Shown piece by piece: positions 1-8,670 of a stretch of DNA of 64,000 bases. The notes beneath the pieces are model-generated. The model did no database searches and had not been told where the DNA came from. It worked only from the letters and a program-made list of their open reading frames with translations. The position numbers and the translations under genes are program-made. Origin of the DNA: Ulvibacterium sp965248315 (GTDB lineage Bacteria; Bacteroidota; Bacteroidia; Flavobacteriales; Flavobacteriaceae). Position 1 is the stretch's first letter; each line of letters begins with the position of its first letter. The stretch lies in NCBI RefSeq assembly GCF_965248315.1, contig NZ_CBDFIX010000002.1:3596001-3660000 (forward strand). Direction: 5' to 3'.

Positions 1-46
1 TAAATTAACGGACCGTAGCTTTTCCCTACTAAGATGAATTGAATAA

Positions 47-80
47 AAAAGGGCACTATCAAATATGATAATGCCCTTTT
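47..80 (-). terminator. Intrinsic terminator of dnaK
   Basis: A 15-base inverted repeat with one mismatch (arms 47-61 and 66-80, loop 62-65) lies just past the dnaK stop. Read on the minus strand it ends in a U run given by the A tract at 45-50. The 46 bases before it show nothing recognisable. Confidence 0.75.
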
Positions 81-109
81 AATAATTATTCCCTACTCCC
101 CATCGGTGT

Positions 110-2023
110 TTATTTCACCTCTTCAAAATCTACATCCTCAACGTTATCACCTTCCTTAGTGTCTCCTCCACTAGCAGCTTCCTCGCCATTGGGTGACGGG
201 CCGCCTGCTTGCTGGGCCTCCGCCTGTGCTTTGTACATCTCTTCAGAAGCAACTTTCCAAGCTTCGTTAATTTTCTCCAAAGCAGGAGTAATTACGGCCA
301 GATCCTTGCTTTCATAGGCTTTCTTAAGTTCCTCCAAAGCATCCTCGATCGGTTTTTTCTTGTCATCGGACAATTTATCCCCGAATTCCTTTAATTGCTT
401 TTCGGTCTGGAATATCATTCCATCGGCCTCATTCAATTTATCAGCCGTTTCTTTGGCTTTTTTATCGGATTCGGCATTTGCTTCCGCTTCGGCCTTCATT
501 TTCTCGATTTCCTCCTCGGTCAATCCAGAAGATGCTTCGATACGAATGTCCTGAGACTTATTTGTGGCTTTATCCGTAGCGGAAACTTTAATAATACCAT
601 TGGCATCGATATCAAAAGTAACTTCTATTTGAGGTGTTCCTCTTGGTGCTGGAGGAATCCCATCCAAATGAAAACGTCCTATGGTTTTGTTGTCACCCGC
701 CATGGGCCGTTCTCCTTGCAGTACATGAATCTCTACCGATGGTTGATTATCAGCTGCGGTGGAGAATACTTGCGATTTTTTGGTGGGAATCGTTGTATTC
801 GCATCGATTAACTTGGTCATTACACTTCCCATAGTCTCAATACCCAGGGATAATGGTGTAACGTCCAACAACAATACATCCTTTACGTCTCCTGTCAATA
901 CCCCACCTTGGATAGCTGCACCGACGGCAACTACTTCATCCGGGTTCACCCCTTTAGAAGGTTTCTTCCCAAAAAACTTTTCAACGGCCTCTTGTACAGC
1001 GGGAATCCGGGTAGAGCCACCAACCAAAATAATCTCGTCGATATCGCTCTTTGAGAGTCCAGCAGCTTTTAGTGCCGTTTCACAAGGTTCGATAGTACGT
1101 TTAACCAAATCATCGATCAACTGCTCAAATTTGGAACGCGAGAGACTACGAACCAAATGCTTGGGTCCAGATGCTGTTGCTGTTACGTAAGGCAAATTGA
1201 TTTCCGTCTGTGAAGAGGCGGACAATTCAATTTTTGCCTTCTCGGCAGCTTCACGTAAACGTTGCAGCGCCATGGCGTCATCGCGTAAATCGATACTTTC
1301 GTCTTTTTTGAACTCTTCGGCCAACCAATCGATAATCTTCTGATCCACATCATCACCGCCCAAATGGGTATCCCCATCCGTGGCGAGTACCTCAAATACA
1401 CCATCGCCTAATTCTAAGATGGAAACGTCATGCGTACCACCTCCAAAGTCGAAAACTACAACCTTTTGATCAGTATGTTTTTTATCCAACCCATAAGCCA
1501 AAGATGCAGCAGTAGGTTCATTGATGATCCGCTCTACGGTAAGTCCGGCGATCTCACCTGCCTCTTTTGTGGCTTGACGTTGTGCATCGTTAAAATAGGC
1601 CGGAACCGTAATTACGGCCTTGGAAACATCTTGTCCCAAATAATCCTCTGCCGTCTTTTTCATCTTTTGAAGGACCATCGCAGAAAGTTCTTGGGGCGTA
1701 TATAAACGCCCATCTATATCTACACGGGGCGTATCGTTATCACCTTTAACTACTTTATAAGGCACACGGTTCGCTTCCTTGCTAGACTCGGAGTATTTAT
1801 TTCCCATGAACCGTTTAATCGAATAAACCGTTTTACCAGGGTTGGTCACCGCCTGTCTTTTGGCCGGGTCACCGACCTTGATCTCACCGCCTTCAACAAA
1901 TGCAATAACAGAAGGAGTGGTCCTTTTGCCTTCCGCATTGGGAATGACCACCGGTTCGTTTCCTTCCATTACAGAAACACAGGAGTTGGTAGTACCCAAA
2001 TCTATTCCTATTATTTTACTCAT
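110..2023 (-). CDS. dnaK: Molecular chaperone DnaK (Hsp70)
   Basis: Cytoplasmic ATP-dependent Hsp70 that binds exposed hydrophobic peptide segments together with DnaJ and GrpE. At 637 residues it is full length. The N-terminal ATPase begins with the phosphate-binding motif IGIDLGTTNS, followed by the second phosphate loop DFGGGTHDVS near residue 195 and the adenosine motif LVGGSTRIPAV near 340. The substrate-binding domain starts after DVTPLSLGIE. The helical lid ends in an acidic tail, VEDVDFEEVK, typical of bacterial DnaK. DnaJ and GrpE genes are not adjacent. I saw no CIRCE-type operator in the upstream gap (2024-2181). Assignment is secure. Confidence 0.98.
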   Translation of the reverse strand: MSKIIGIDLGTTNSCVSVMEGNEPVVIPNAEGKRTTPSVIAFVEGGEIKVGDPAKRQAVTNPGKTVYSIKRFMGNKYSESSKEANRVPYKVVKGDNDTPRVDIDGRLYTPQELSAMVLQKMKKTAEDYLGQDVSKAVITVPAYFNDAQRQATKEAGEIAGLTVERIINEPTAASLAYGLDKKHTDQKVVVFDFGGGTHDVSILELGDGVFEVLATDGDTHLGGDDVDQKIIDWLAEEFKKDESIDLRDDAMALQRLREAAEKAKIELSASSQTEINLPYVTATASGPKHLVRSLSRSKFEQLIDDLVKRTIEPCETALKAAGLSKSDIDEIILVGGSTRIPAVQEAVEKFFGKKPSKGVNPDEVVAVGAAIQGGVLTGDVKDVLLLDVTPLSLGIETMGSVMTKLIDANTTIPTKKSQVFSTAADNQPSVEIHVLQGERPMAGDNKTIGRFHLDGIPPAPRGTPQIEVTFDIDANGIIKVSATDKATNKSQDIRIEASSGLTEEEIEKMKAEAEANAESDKKAKETADKLNEADGMIFQTEKQLKEFGDKLSDDKKKPIEDALEELKKAYESKDLAVITPALEKINEAWKVASEEMYKAQAEAQQAGGPSPNGEEAASGGDTKEGDNVEDVDFEEVK

Positions 2024-2181
2024 TCTTTATGTTTTAAATATTAGTCTTTTTTACAATCGATTTCTAAATGTCAAACAATATGCCAAGGGCGAGGAAACTG
2101 ACAGGATGTCATTTTGGATAGGTACTAATTTTGAAAAATTAGCTCAAATTAAGGGTCGCAAGCACAATTGAGGTTACGAAA

Positions 2182-2637
2182 TCAATCACAACCCTCCTTC
2201 CTTCGAGTATCGATTAAATAAATGATTTTCCAACTGCCTTCTTCCCTAAACAGTTGAAAGGAATTGACCCCACAGTGGTGGAATTCCCCATTGATCCAAA
2301 ACTCATAAGGTGTCCAGGCATGAGCCATAGACCCATCTATTTGTATGTGATACGACTTGATTCTCTCTTCAAATTTTGTAGTTTTTGGAATACCGACAAT
2401 GGATTTGAGAAAACCAGGGAACTTATCCTCTCGCACATATTCCTTCCCTTCTTTGTCCTTGGCAATGGTCTGCAAAATAACGGTATGGGAAACTGTCTTT
2501 TTGATGACCGTGGAGTCCTGATCATGAAATCCATCAAAAAAGGTTTCGATGGTTCTTTGAACGGAGACTTCATCGCTTTCCTGAGCGGAAACCGTAAAAC
2601 AGATTACAACAAAAAATAAGTTTAGTACGTGTTTCAT
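2182..2637 (-). CDS. Secreted NTF2-like (SnoaL/lumazine-binding-like) protein
   Basis: A 151-residue protein with a Sec signal peptide (hydrophobic residues 4-17, likely cut after VSA). The remainder resembles the NTF2-like fold of SnoaL or lumazine-binding-like proteins: an N-terminal helix of the type VQRTIETFFDGFHDQD, then curved sheet strands ending in FQLFREEGSWKIIYLIDTRR. Members of this fold serve as small-molecule enzymes or binding proteins, and nothing here fixes a substrate. It stands alone, 158 bases upstream of dnaK in the same direction and divergent from panB. Probably periplasmic. Confidence 0.6.
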   Translation of the reverse strand: MKHVLNLFFVVICFTVSAQESDEVSVQRTIETFFDGFHDQDSTVIKKTVSHTVILQTIAKDKEGKEYVREDKFPGFLKSIVGIPKTTKFEERIKSYHIQIDGSMAHAWTPYEFWINGEFHHCGVNSFQLFREEGSWKIIYLIDTRRKEGCD

Positions 2638-2759
2638 TCCATATATATTTGATTCAAAAATAAAGAAAGATTCTTCATTTTGATTCGTAACACAAGCTTT
2701 TCGCAGAAAGAAGGAATAACAACAATTTCCTTACATTTATCCTGCCTAAACAAAACTAG

Positions 2760-3578
2760 ATGTCCACAGCAAAAAAAGAATATAAGCGAGTAACGGTAAA
2801 GTCGCTCGTGGAAATGAAAAAAAACGGAGAAAAAATTTCCATGCTTACCGCATATGACTATTCCATGGCCAAAATAGTAGATGCGGCCAATGTGGATGTT
2901 ATTTTGGTAGGCGATTCCGCCAGTAACGTTATGGCCGGCCATGAAACTACATTGCCCATAACCTTGGATCAGATGATTTATCACGCAACATCCGTAGTTC
3001 GAGCGGTGAAAAGGGCCTTAATTGTTGTGGATATTCCCTTTGGCAGTTATCAAAGTGATCCCAAAGAAGCTTTACGCTCAGCCATACGGATTATGAAGGA
3101 GAGTGGTGCACATGCCATTAAATTAGAAGGCGGTATTGAGATAAAAGAATCCGTAAAACGAATCCTCAACGCCGGAATCCCCGTTATGGGCCATTTGGGC
3201 CTTACACCCCAGAGTATCTATAAATTTGGCACATACACGGTCCGGGCCAAAGAAGAAGAAGAGGCCAAAAAATTGATGGACGATGCCAAACTTCTGGAAA
3301 AACTGGGATGTTTTGGTATTGTGTTGGAAAAAATTCCGGCGAAGCTTACAAAAAAAGTGTCCGAGGGGCTTACCATTCCCACAATTGGAATAGGAGCTGG
3401 CAAATATGCGGACGGTCAAGTGCTTGTTATCCATGACCTATTGGGAATGACCCATGAGTTTAATCCTCGTTTTTTAAGACGATACATGAACCTTTATGAG
3501 GACATGGGCAACGCAATTTCTGGATATGTGACCGATGTGAAAAACAAGGATTTTCCTAGTGACGAAGAACAATATTAA
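2760..3578 (+). CDS. panB: 3-methyl-2-oxobutanoate hydroxymethyltransferase
   Basis: Catalyses the first committed pantothenate step: ketopantoate from 2-oxoisovalerate and 5,10-methylene-tetrahydrofolate. The 272-residue length suits the family. Diagnostic segments are the N-terminal MLTAYDYSMAKI, the metal-site VGDSASNVMAGHETTLPIT, the IKLEGG strand and the C-terminal PTIGIGAGKYADGQVLVIHDLLG. Other CoA-pathway genes (coaE, coaBC) lie in the window but far away. The ATG at 2760 fits the family N terminus. The gene appears monocistronic; a weak AT-rich hairpin lies downstream. Confidence 0.97.
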   Translation: MSTAKKEYKRVTVKSLVEMKKNGEKISMLTAYDYSMAKIVDAANVDVILVGDSASNVMAGHETTLPITLDQMIYHATSVVRAVKRALIVVDIPFGSYQSDPKEALRSAIRIMKESGAHAIKLEGGIEIKESVKRILNAGIPVMGHLGLTPQSIYKFGTYTVRAKEEEEAKKLMDDAKLLEKLGCFGIVLEKIPAKLTKKVSEGLTIPTIGIGAGKYADGQVLVIHDLLGMTHEFNPRFLRRYMNLYEDMGNAISGYVTDVKNKDFPSDEEQY

Positions 3579-3634
3579 AGTTTCCAATCAGGTAATAACC
3601 ATTAAATTTTAGTTTTCTTCTTGTCCCGTATCGG

Positions 3635-3667
3635 CTAAAAAATCATATGAAAATCAATGATTTTTAG
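3635..3667 (+). terminator. Weak AT-rich hairpin after panB
   Basis: Arms 3635-3645 and 3658-3667 (CTAAAAAATCA / TGATTTTTAG, one bulge) flank a 12-base loop between panB and lspA. The stem has almost no G+C, so termination would be weak. It may be chance in AT-rich DNA. Confidence 0.3.
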
Positions 3668-3696
3668 TTATTGGAAAATGCATCCAACAGAAGATT

Positions 3697-4179
3697 ATGT
3701 ACAAAAAAATCGGAATATTGGTTTTGGTATTGTTGAATATTGGTTGTGATCAACTTTCAAAGGATATTGTCCGGAAAAATGTTGCTCCCATGGATTATAT
3801 TCAGGTCGTTAGGGAAAATCTTATCCTAACCAATGTGGAAAACACCGGGGCCATGTTAGGATTTGGTCAAAACCTATCCCCTATTCCAAAACTTATATTT
3901 CTTCAAATTCTTCCCGTATCGGTTTTGCTCATTTTGTTGTTTCGCGTCCTTCAAAAATCAAATTTGAACAAGTGGCTTATCATTGCATTTGCCTTTGTCA
4001 TAGGTGGGGGCATTGGTAATCTGATAGATCGTATCATCCATGGTTCCGTGACCGATTTTTTTCAAATTAAAATTGGAATACTGCGAACGGGGATTTTTAA
4101 TATGGCGGACGTGTCGGTCACCATTGGGGTTTTGCTTATTCTTTTTCTTTCTATCGGCAATAAAAAAATAGCTGTATAG
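3697..4179 (+). CDS. lspA: Lipoprotein signal peptidase (SPase II)
   Basis: Inner-membrane aspartyl protease that cleaves diacylated prolipoproteins before the lipobox Cys. The 160-residue protein has four predicted membrane helices (about 4-16, 63-83, 92-110, 136-154). The catalytic aspartates are D120 in VTDFF and D138 in NMADV; the conserved N49 of ENTGAMLGFG and the GNLIDR segment (107-112) are present. The window encodes many lipoproteins that would be its substrates. It overlaps the next gene by one base, so the two are probably translationally coupled. Confidence 0.95.
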   Translation: MYKKIGILVLVLLNIGCDQLSKDIVRKNVAPMDYIQVVRENLILTNVENTGAMLGFGQNLSPIPKLIFLQILPVSVLLILLFRVLQKSNLNKWLIIAFAFVIGGGIGNLIDRIIHGSVTDFFQIKIGILRTGIFNMADVSVTIGVLLILFLSIGNKKIAV

Positions 4180-4874
4180 TGTCCGAAAAAATTCTTTCCA
4201 CTCCACAAAACCTTCAGGTACTCTATGAGGACAATCACATCATTGTAATCAATAAAAAACCTGGGGATATTGTTCAGGGTGATAAAACAGGAGATATACC
4301 GTTAAGCGAAATAGTAAAGCTTTACATTAAAAAAAAATATAGGAAGCCCGGTAATGTTTATCTAGGGGTAGCCCATAGGTTGGATAGGCCAACTTCGGGT
4401 ATCGTGGTCTTTGCAAGAACTTCTAAAGCTTTGTCCAGACTGAACAAAATCTTTGCAGAAAAAAAAGCGAAAAAGACCTATTGGGCCATCGTTAAAAACC
4501 GACCAAAGAAGAAAGAGGGTGTTTTAACCCATTGGCTAAAACGCAACCCAAAACAGAACAAATCATACGCTCACAAGTACGAAATTAAAGATAGTAAAAA
4601 GGCAATTTTGGAGTACAAAACCATCCAAGAACTAAATAATTACTATCTCTTGGAAATCGATTTGAAAACGGGGCGACATCACCAAATTCGAGCGCAACTG
4701 GCGGCCATCGAAAGTCCCATAAAAGGAGATTTAAAATATGGTTTTGATCGAAGCAACCCCAATGGCAGCATACATCTCCATGCTAGGCTGCTTTCCTTTA
4801 TCCATCCCGTAAGTAAGGAAAAAGTAGTATTCCTTGCACCTCCACCTTCAGATTCTATTTGGAATGCTTGCTGA
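4179..4874 (+). CDS. RluA-family pseudouridine synthase
   Basis: Isomerises specific uridines in rRNA or tRNA. The 231-residue protein is a catalytic domain without an N-terminal S4 domain. The RluA signature HRLDRPTSGIVVFAR (residues about 64-78) carries the catalytic Asp, and later LKTGRHHQIRAQL matches the RNA/uracil-binding strand. The start is GTG at 4179, sharing its first base with the lspA stop. The exact target site cannot be told from sequence; small RluA proteins of this type occur widely in Bacteroidota. Confidence 0.9.
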   Translation: MSEKILSTPQNLQVLYEDNHIIVINKKPGDIVQGDKTGDIPLSEIVKLYIKKKYRKPGNVYLGVAHRLDRPTSGIVVFARTSKALSRLNKIFAEKKAKKTYWAIVKNRPKKKEGVLTHWLKRNPKQNKSYAHKYEIKDSKKAILEYKTIQELNNYYLLEIDLKTGRHHQIRAQLAAIESPIKGDLKYGFDRSNPNGSIHLHARLLSFIHPVSKEKVVFLAPPPSDSIWNAC

Positions 4875-4938
4875 TATTTCTTCTTAGTATTATGCACACT
4901 CCAATCAAAATCATGGCCCTAGAGCGAATGGACGGACC

Positions 4939-5802
4939 TCACCGATATGAACGTATACTTTCTATGATCACCGAAGCCAAAATCATTATTCCCCCCAATA
5001 CTGTAGTCCAAGTAGGGATCTCGGAAAGGAATAAGGCCCCAATGATAATTCCATAAACCGGTTGAATACAACTTAGTATACTTACGGTAGTGATTGAAAA
5101 ATGTTTGAACGTATTAATAAACATGGTATGCCCTAAAGCAGTGGTAATAACAATTAAGCCAACCAGTCCTTGCCATTGGTCCTGTACCGCTGAGAGGTCG
5201 TACATAAAATATACCGGAAATAACAAAACGGTAATAATGACCAATTGATAGGTCATTAAAACAGATCCATTGTACCTGTCTACTTTGGTTTTTAAAATAA
5301 GGTTGCGAACGGCATAGCAGAATGCAGAGAATACCCCAAAACCAATGGCAATGGTATGGCCATTATCGAAACTAAAATTGGGCACCAAAAAATAAATCCC
5401 GAAAAGTACCAAAACAGCCAATAACAGATGTACGGGCTGAAATTTGGTCTTTAAAAAAAAAGGTTCCAAAAAAGCGGTAATCACTGGATAGGTAAATAAG
5501 GATAACATACCAATGGCCACGTTGGAAAGTTGTAATGCCTTAAAATAAGAGAGCCAGTGGATACACATCAAAAAACCACTTAAAAAGATAGGGAAAACAT
5601 CCCGTTGCCGCAGTCGAAATGATATGCCGCGCCATTTACAATAGACAACTAATAGGAGAAAGGCCAAAGCGGCCCGTAATTCAATGGTTAATGGAACAGG
5701 TAGGTCTATAAACTTCCCAAACGGACCGGAAGTTCCCAATAACAACATTGATATATTTATCTCAATAAAATTACGGGTACTGATGGTAGTTTTTGAATCC
5801 AA
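4939..5802 (-). CDS. DMT-superfamily (EamA) transporter
   Basis: A 287-residue integral membrane protein made of two EamA repeats of five predicted helices each, the usual architecture of the drug/metabolite transporter superfamily. Strongly hydrophobic stretches recur throughout. The second repeat includes the conserved SILSCIQPVYGIIIGALFL segment and ends in a short basic tail SIRSYR. Substrate is not predictable; exporters of amino acids or metabolites are common in the family. It is three bases downstream of the 514-residue gene, so the two are likely one operon. Confidence 0.9.
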   Translation of the reverse strand: MDSKTTISTRNFIEINISMLLLGTSGPFGKFIDLPVPLTIELRAALAFLLLVVYCKWRGISFRLRQRDVFPIFLSGFLMCIHWLSYFKALQLSNVAIGMLSLFTYPVITAFLEPFFLKTKFQPVHLLLAVLVLFGIYFLVPNFSFDNGHTIAIGFGVFSAFCYAVRNLILKTKVDRYNGSVLMTYQLVIITVLLFPVYFMYDLSAVQDQWQGLVGLIVITTALGHTMFINTFKHFSITTVSILSCIQPVYGIIIGALFLSEIPTWTTVLGGIMILASVIIESIRSYR

Positions 5803-5805
5803 ATG

Positions 5806-7350
5806 CTAACGTGTAAGTTTCATGGCTTTTTCACGGATAATTTCCGCTACGGGCTTGTTCTGTAAATGGCTTTCTAGCCAAGAAATAATGTCCAAATACA
5901 AAAATGCTCTTTTCTCATAGGGATGATCTTCATATTTTTTTAATTGGGCATGTAACTTTTGAAATTCGCCTCGAAGTTCATGGGGATAGATATTTCCTAG
6001 GTTCCTCAAAAATTTGATCATTTCCTTTTGAACGGCATGTAGATCGTTCATCTTCAACAAAAACTTATAGGTGCTTTTCAGTTGCACTTCCAAATGGTAA
6101 TCCATTCCGGCCTCGTAATGCGCCACCAAACTCAATACCCGGGCAAAACACATTAAATCCTCCCTCATTTTTAAACTCTTGTTGTTGATAATCTTCTTTA
6201 AATATTGGATACACATTTTATTGTCGCCAACACCGAAATAGAGACAGGCAATCTTATAATATAAAATCATGATATGGTGGGCATCTATACGCTGTTTGTG
6301 CTTGTTAATACCGTATTCTATTATCTTTACCAGATACAATCCTTTTTCAAAAGTACCTTCCAAAAAATGTAGATTCAGTTTATTGGCATTGAGATACAAA
6401 AATGCTAAAGATGAAATATTATCATTTTTTGGAAAATCATTGGTTTTTACTATTTCTTCCAGTTTTTCAAGTGTTTGTTTAAATTGAGAACTGTATTTAA
6501 CATAAAACAAAGATTCTAACAAGTAGTGATTCCCCTTTAAAAAAAAGACGGGATTTAGGTTGATCATATCGGGGCGTTCATAGAAGAGGTCTACCCATTT
6601 GCTAGCATATTTATAGGAGGACAAGAAATCCTGAACCAAAAAACTGTACCACAAGTGCGCCTTGTACAACCATAACTTTTCCCGAAACCCCAAATCCTCC
6701 AAGTTGTATTTAGGCAATTGCCGCTCAAAATATCGCTTTACCCTAGTATAGTCCTCGTCGCTACGTACATAGCCTAACTTCAACATCAATCCATAAAGTT
6801 GTAAGGATAGATTGCTCAGCTTGCTGGTCATTACATTTTGTGCCGATAGTTCTTTGGCCTGTACGGCCAATTCATCCGCCCTATCCGGAATACTCCGGGT
6901 GATATACTGAGTCTCGATTATTTTTTCCAACTCAACAATCTCGTAAGCAATATTCTTTTCCTCATTTTCAATGGCCGTGGTCTTGGCCTTATCCAAAATT
7001 TTGAGGCTTTGTTTGTACAGTCCTTTTTGGTAAAGTATGGTGGCAAAATCCAACTGTTCCCGAATTTGGACCCGAACATTTTGGTTAACCGGATTCAATC
7101 GTAAACTCACTAAAATTTGTCGATACAAGTGCGCTTTTAAATTGGACAACTGCGCCTTTTTTACAATACCACTGGCCAAAATGGTTCTTTCATCATAGGC
7201 CCTGATTTTATCCAAAAGATTAAAAAGTGCCAAAAACTTGGCGTCCGTATTCACTCCCAGCCGACCTACATATAACTTGAATTGCCTTTTCTCGGATTTT
7301 GAAAGCGATTTCACCAGTACGAACAATGCATCTTTATGCTCACTTGTCAT
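5806..7350 (-). CDS. Conserved hypothetical alpha-helical repeat protein
   Basis: A 514-residue soluble protein with no signal peptide or membrane helix. It is almost wholly alpha-helical and has TPR-like pairs of amphipathic helices (for example ILYQKGLYKQSLKILDKAK and ACLYFGVGDNKMCIQYLKKI), suggesting a superhelical scaffold for protein contacts. The N terminus begins with a basic, helical KSLSKSEKRQFKLYV segment. I do not recognise a named family or an active site. It sits upstream of the EamA transporter on the same strand and divergent from leuA. Function unknown. Confidence 0.75.
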   Translation of the reverse strand: MTSEHKDALFVLVKSLSKSEKRQFKLYVGRLGVNTDAKFLALFNLLDKIRAYDERTILASGIVKKAQLSNLKAHLYRQILVSLRLNPVNQNVRVQIREQLDFATILYQKGLYKQSLKILDKAKTTAIENEEKNIAYEIVELEKIIETQYITRSIPDRADELAVQAKELSAQNVMTSKLSNLSLQLYGLMLKLGYVRSDEDYTRVKRYFERQLPKYNLEDLGFREKLWLYKAHLWYSFLVQDFLSSYKYASKWVDLFYERPDMINLNPVFFLKGNHYLLESLFYVKYSSQFKQTLEKLEEIVKTNDFPKNDNISSLAFLYLNANKLNLHFLEGTFEKGLYLVKIIEYGINKHKQRIDAHHIMILYYKIACLYFGVGDNKMCIQYLKKIINNKSLKMREDLMCFARVLSLVAHYEAGMDYHLEVQLKSTYKFLLKMNDLHAVQKEMIKFLRNLGNIYPHELRGEFQKLHAQLKKYEDHPYEKRAFLYLDIISWLESHLQNKPVAEIIREKAMKLTR

Positions 7351-7460
7351 CGTAAAAAAAAGTGTTTAAATAATTGTTAATCAGATTTTTAAAAAACCGA
7401 AAAAGTGGATAAACGTTGTAAATGTTATTCTAAATTTTAGGTCGTTTGTCCTATTGGTCA

Positions 7461-7468
7461 TATATTCG
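7461..7468 (+). promoter_or_regulatory. Candidate -7 box of leuA
   Basis: TATATTCG matches the Bacteroidota -7 consensus TAnnTTTG at all but one position and would start transcription about 25 bases before the leuA ATG. No well-spaced TTG -33 element is present, so it is a weak call. Confidence 0.35.
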
Positions 7469-7497
7469 TATAGGCTAGTTAAAACTAAGTAAAGATA

Positions 7498-8670
7498 ATG
7501 AGTAAAGATAAAGTACAAATTTTTGATACCACACTTCGAGATGGCGAACAGGTACCCGGTTGTAAATTGGATACCGAACAGAAACTCGTTATAGCGGAAC
7601 GGTTAGATCAACTTGGTGTGGATATTATCGAAGCGGGCTTTCCTATATCAAGCCCAGGGGACTTTAGCTCTGTTACTCAAATTGCCCAAGTAGTGAAAAA
7701 TGCCACCGTGTGCGGACTTACCAGAGCAGTGAAAAAGGATATAGAAGTGGCTGCAGAGGCCTTAAAACCGGCAAAGACACCAAGAATACACACAGGAATA
7801 GGCACTTCCGACTCCCATATAAAACATAAATTCAATTCCAATAGGGATGCCATAATTGAAAGGGCGGTTCAGGCGGTAAGTTATGCCAAGACCTTTGTTG
7901 AGGATGTTGAATTTTATGCTGAGGATGCAGGGAGAACGGAGAATGAGTTTTTAGCAAAGGTCTGTGAAGCCGTGGTCAAGGCCGGGGCCACTGTTTTGAA
8001 TATCCCTGATACCACCGGCTATTGTTTGCCCGAAGAGTACGGTGCAAAAATGAAGTACCTAAAAGAAAATGTAAAAGGCATTCATAAAGCGACGCTCTCT
8101 TGCCACTGCCATAATGATCTAGGGTTGGCTACGGCCAATTCCATATCCGGGGTAATTAACGGTGCACGTCAGATAGAATGTACGATAAACGGCATTGGAG
8201 AACGTGCAGGGAATACCTCTTTGGAAGAAGTAGTGATGATTCTTAGACAACATCCCTACCTTGGTCTGGATACCAATATCAATAGCCGACTACTTTACGA
8301 TACCAGTCAAATGGTTTCCCAAAAGATGGGAATGATGGTACAGCCCAACAAGGCCATTGTTGGTGCCAATGCCTTTGCGCATAGCTCTGGAATACACCAA
8401 GATGGAGTTATCAAAAACCGTGAGACTTATGAGATAATAGATCCCGAAGATGTAGGGGTCACGGAATCTTCTATAGTCCTTACGGCAAGAAGTGGAAGGG
8501 CCGCTTTGGCGTATCGCGCAAAAAAAGTGGGTTATGAACTTACCAAGACCCAACTGGATGGCGTATACGACGAATTTCTAAAATTCGCAGACCGGAAAAA
8601 AGAGGTTCTTGATGAGGATATTCATGAAATTATTGAAGCCAGCAATCTAAACACCGAAAGTCTTACATAA
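7498..8670 (+). CDS. leuA: 2-isopropylmalate synthase (short form)
   Basis: Condenses acetyl-CoA with 2-oxoisovalerate, the first step of leucine synthesis. The TIM-barrel HMGL-like domain is evident: TTLRDGEQVPG (catalytic Arg, metal Asp) at the N terminus, the signature LSCHCHNDLGLATAN near residue 205, and NGIGERAGNTSLEEVV. The 390-residue length stops before the C-terminal leucine-binding regulatory domain present in ~520-residue enzymes such as that of E. coli. The next gene, leuB, starts at the base after its stop, supporting the leucine assignment over homocitrate or citramalate synthase. No leuC or leuD is in the window. Confidence 0.9.
   Translation: MSKDKVQIFDTTLRDGEQVPGCKLDTEQKLVIAERLDQLGVDIIEAGFPISSPGDFSSVTQIAQVVKNATVCGLTRAVKKDIEVAAEALKPAKTPRIHTGIGTSDSHIKHKFNSNRDAIIERAVQAVSYAKTFVEDVEFYAEDAGRTENEFLAKVCEAVVKAGATVLNIPDTTGYCLPEEYGAKMKYLKENVKGIHKATLSCHCHNDLGLATANSISGVINGARQIECTINGIGERAGNTSLEEVVMILRQHPYLGLDTNINSRLLYDTSQMVSQKMGMMVQPNKAIVGANAFAHSSGIHQDGVIKNRETYEIIDPEDVGVTESSIVLTARSGRAALAYRAKKVGYELTKTQLDGVYDEFLKFADRKKEVLDEDIHEIIEASNLNTESLT

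Noticed and set aside
1842..2171. 109-codon ORF partly antisense to dnaK and running into its upstream gap
   Set aside because: First part is a dnaK shadow; the rest shows no signal, family or promoter.
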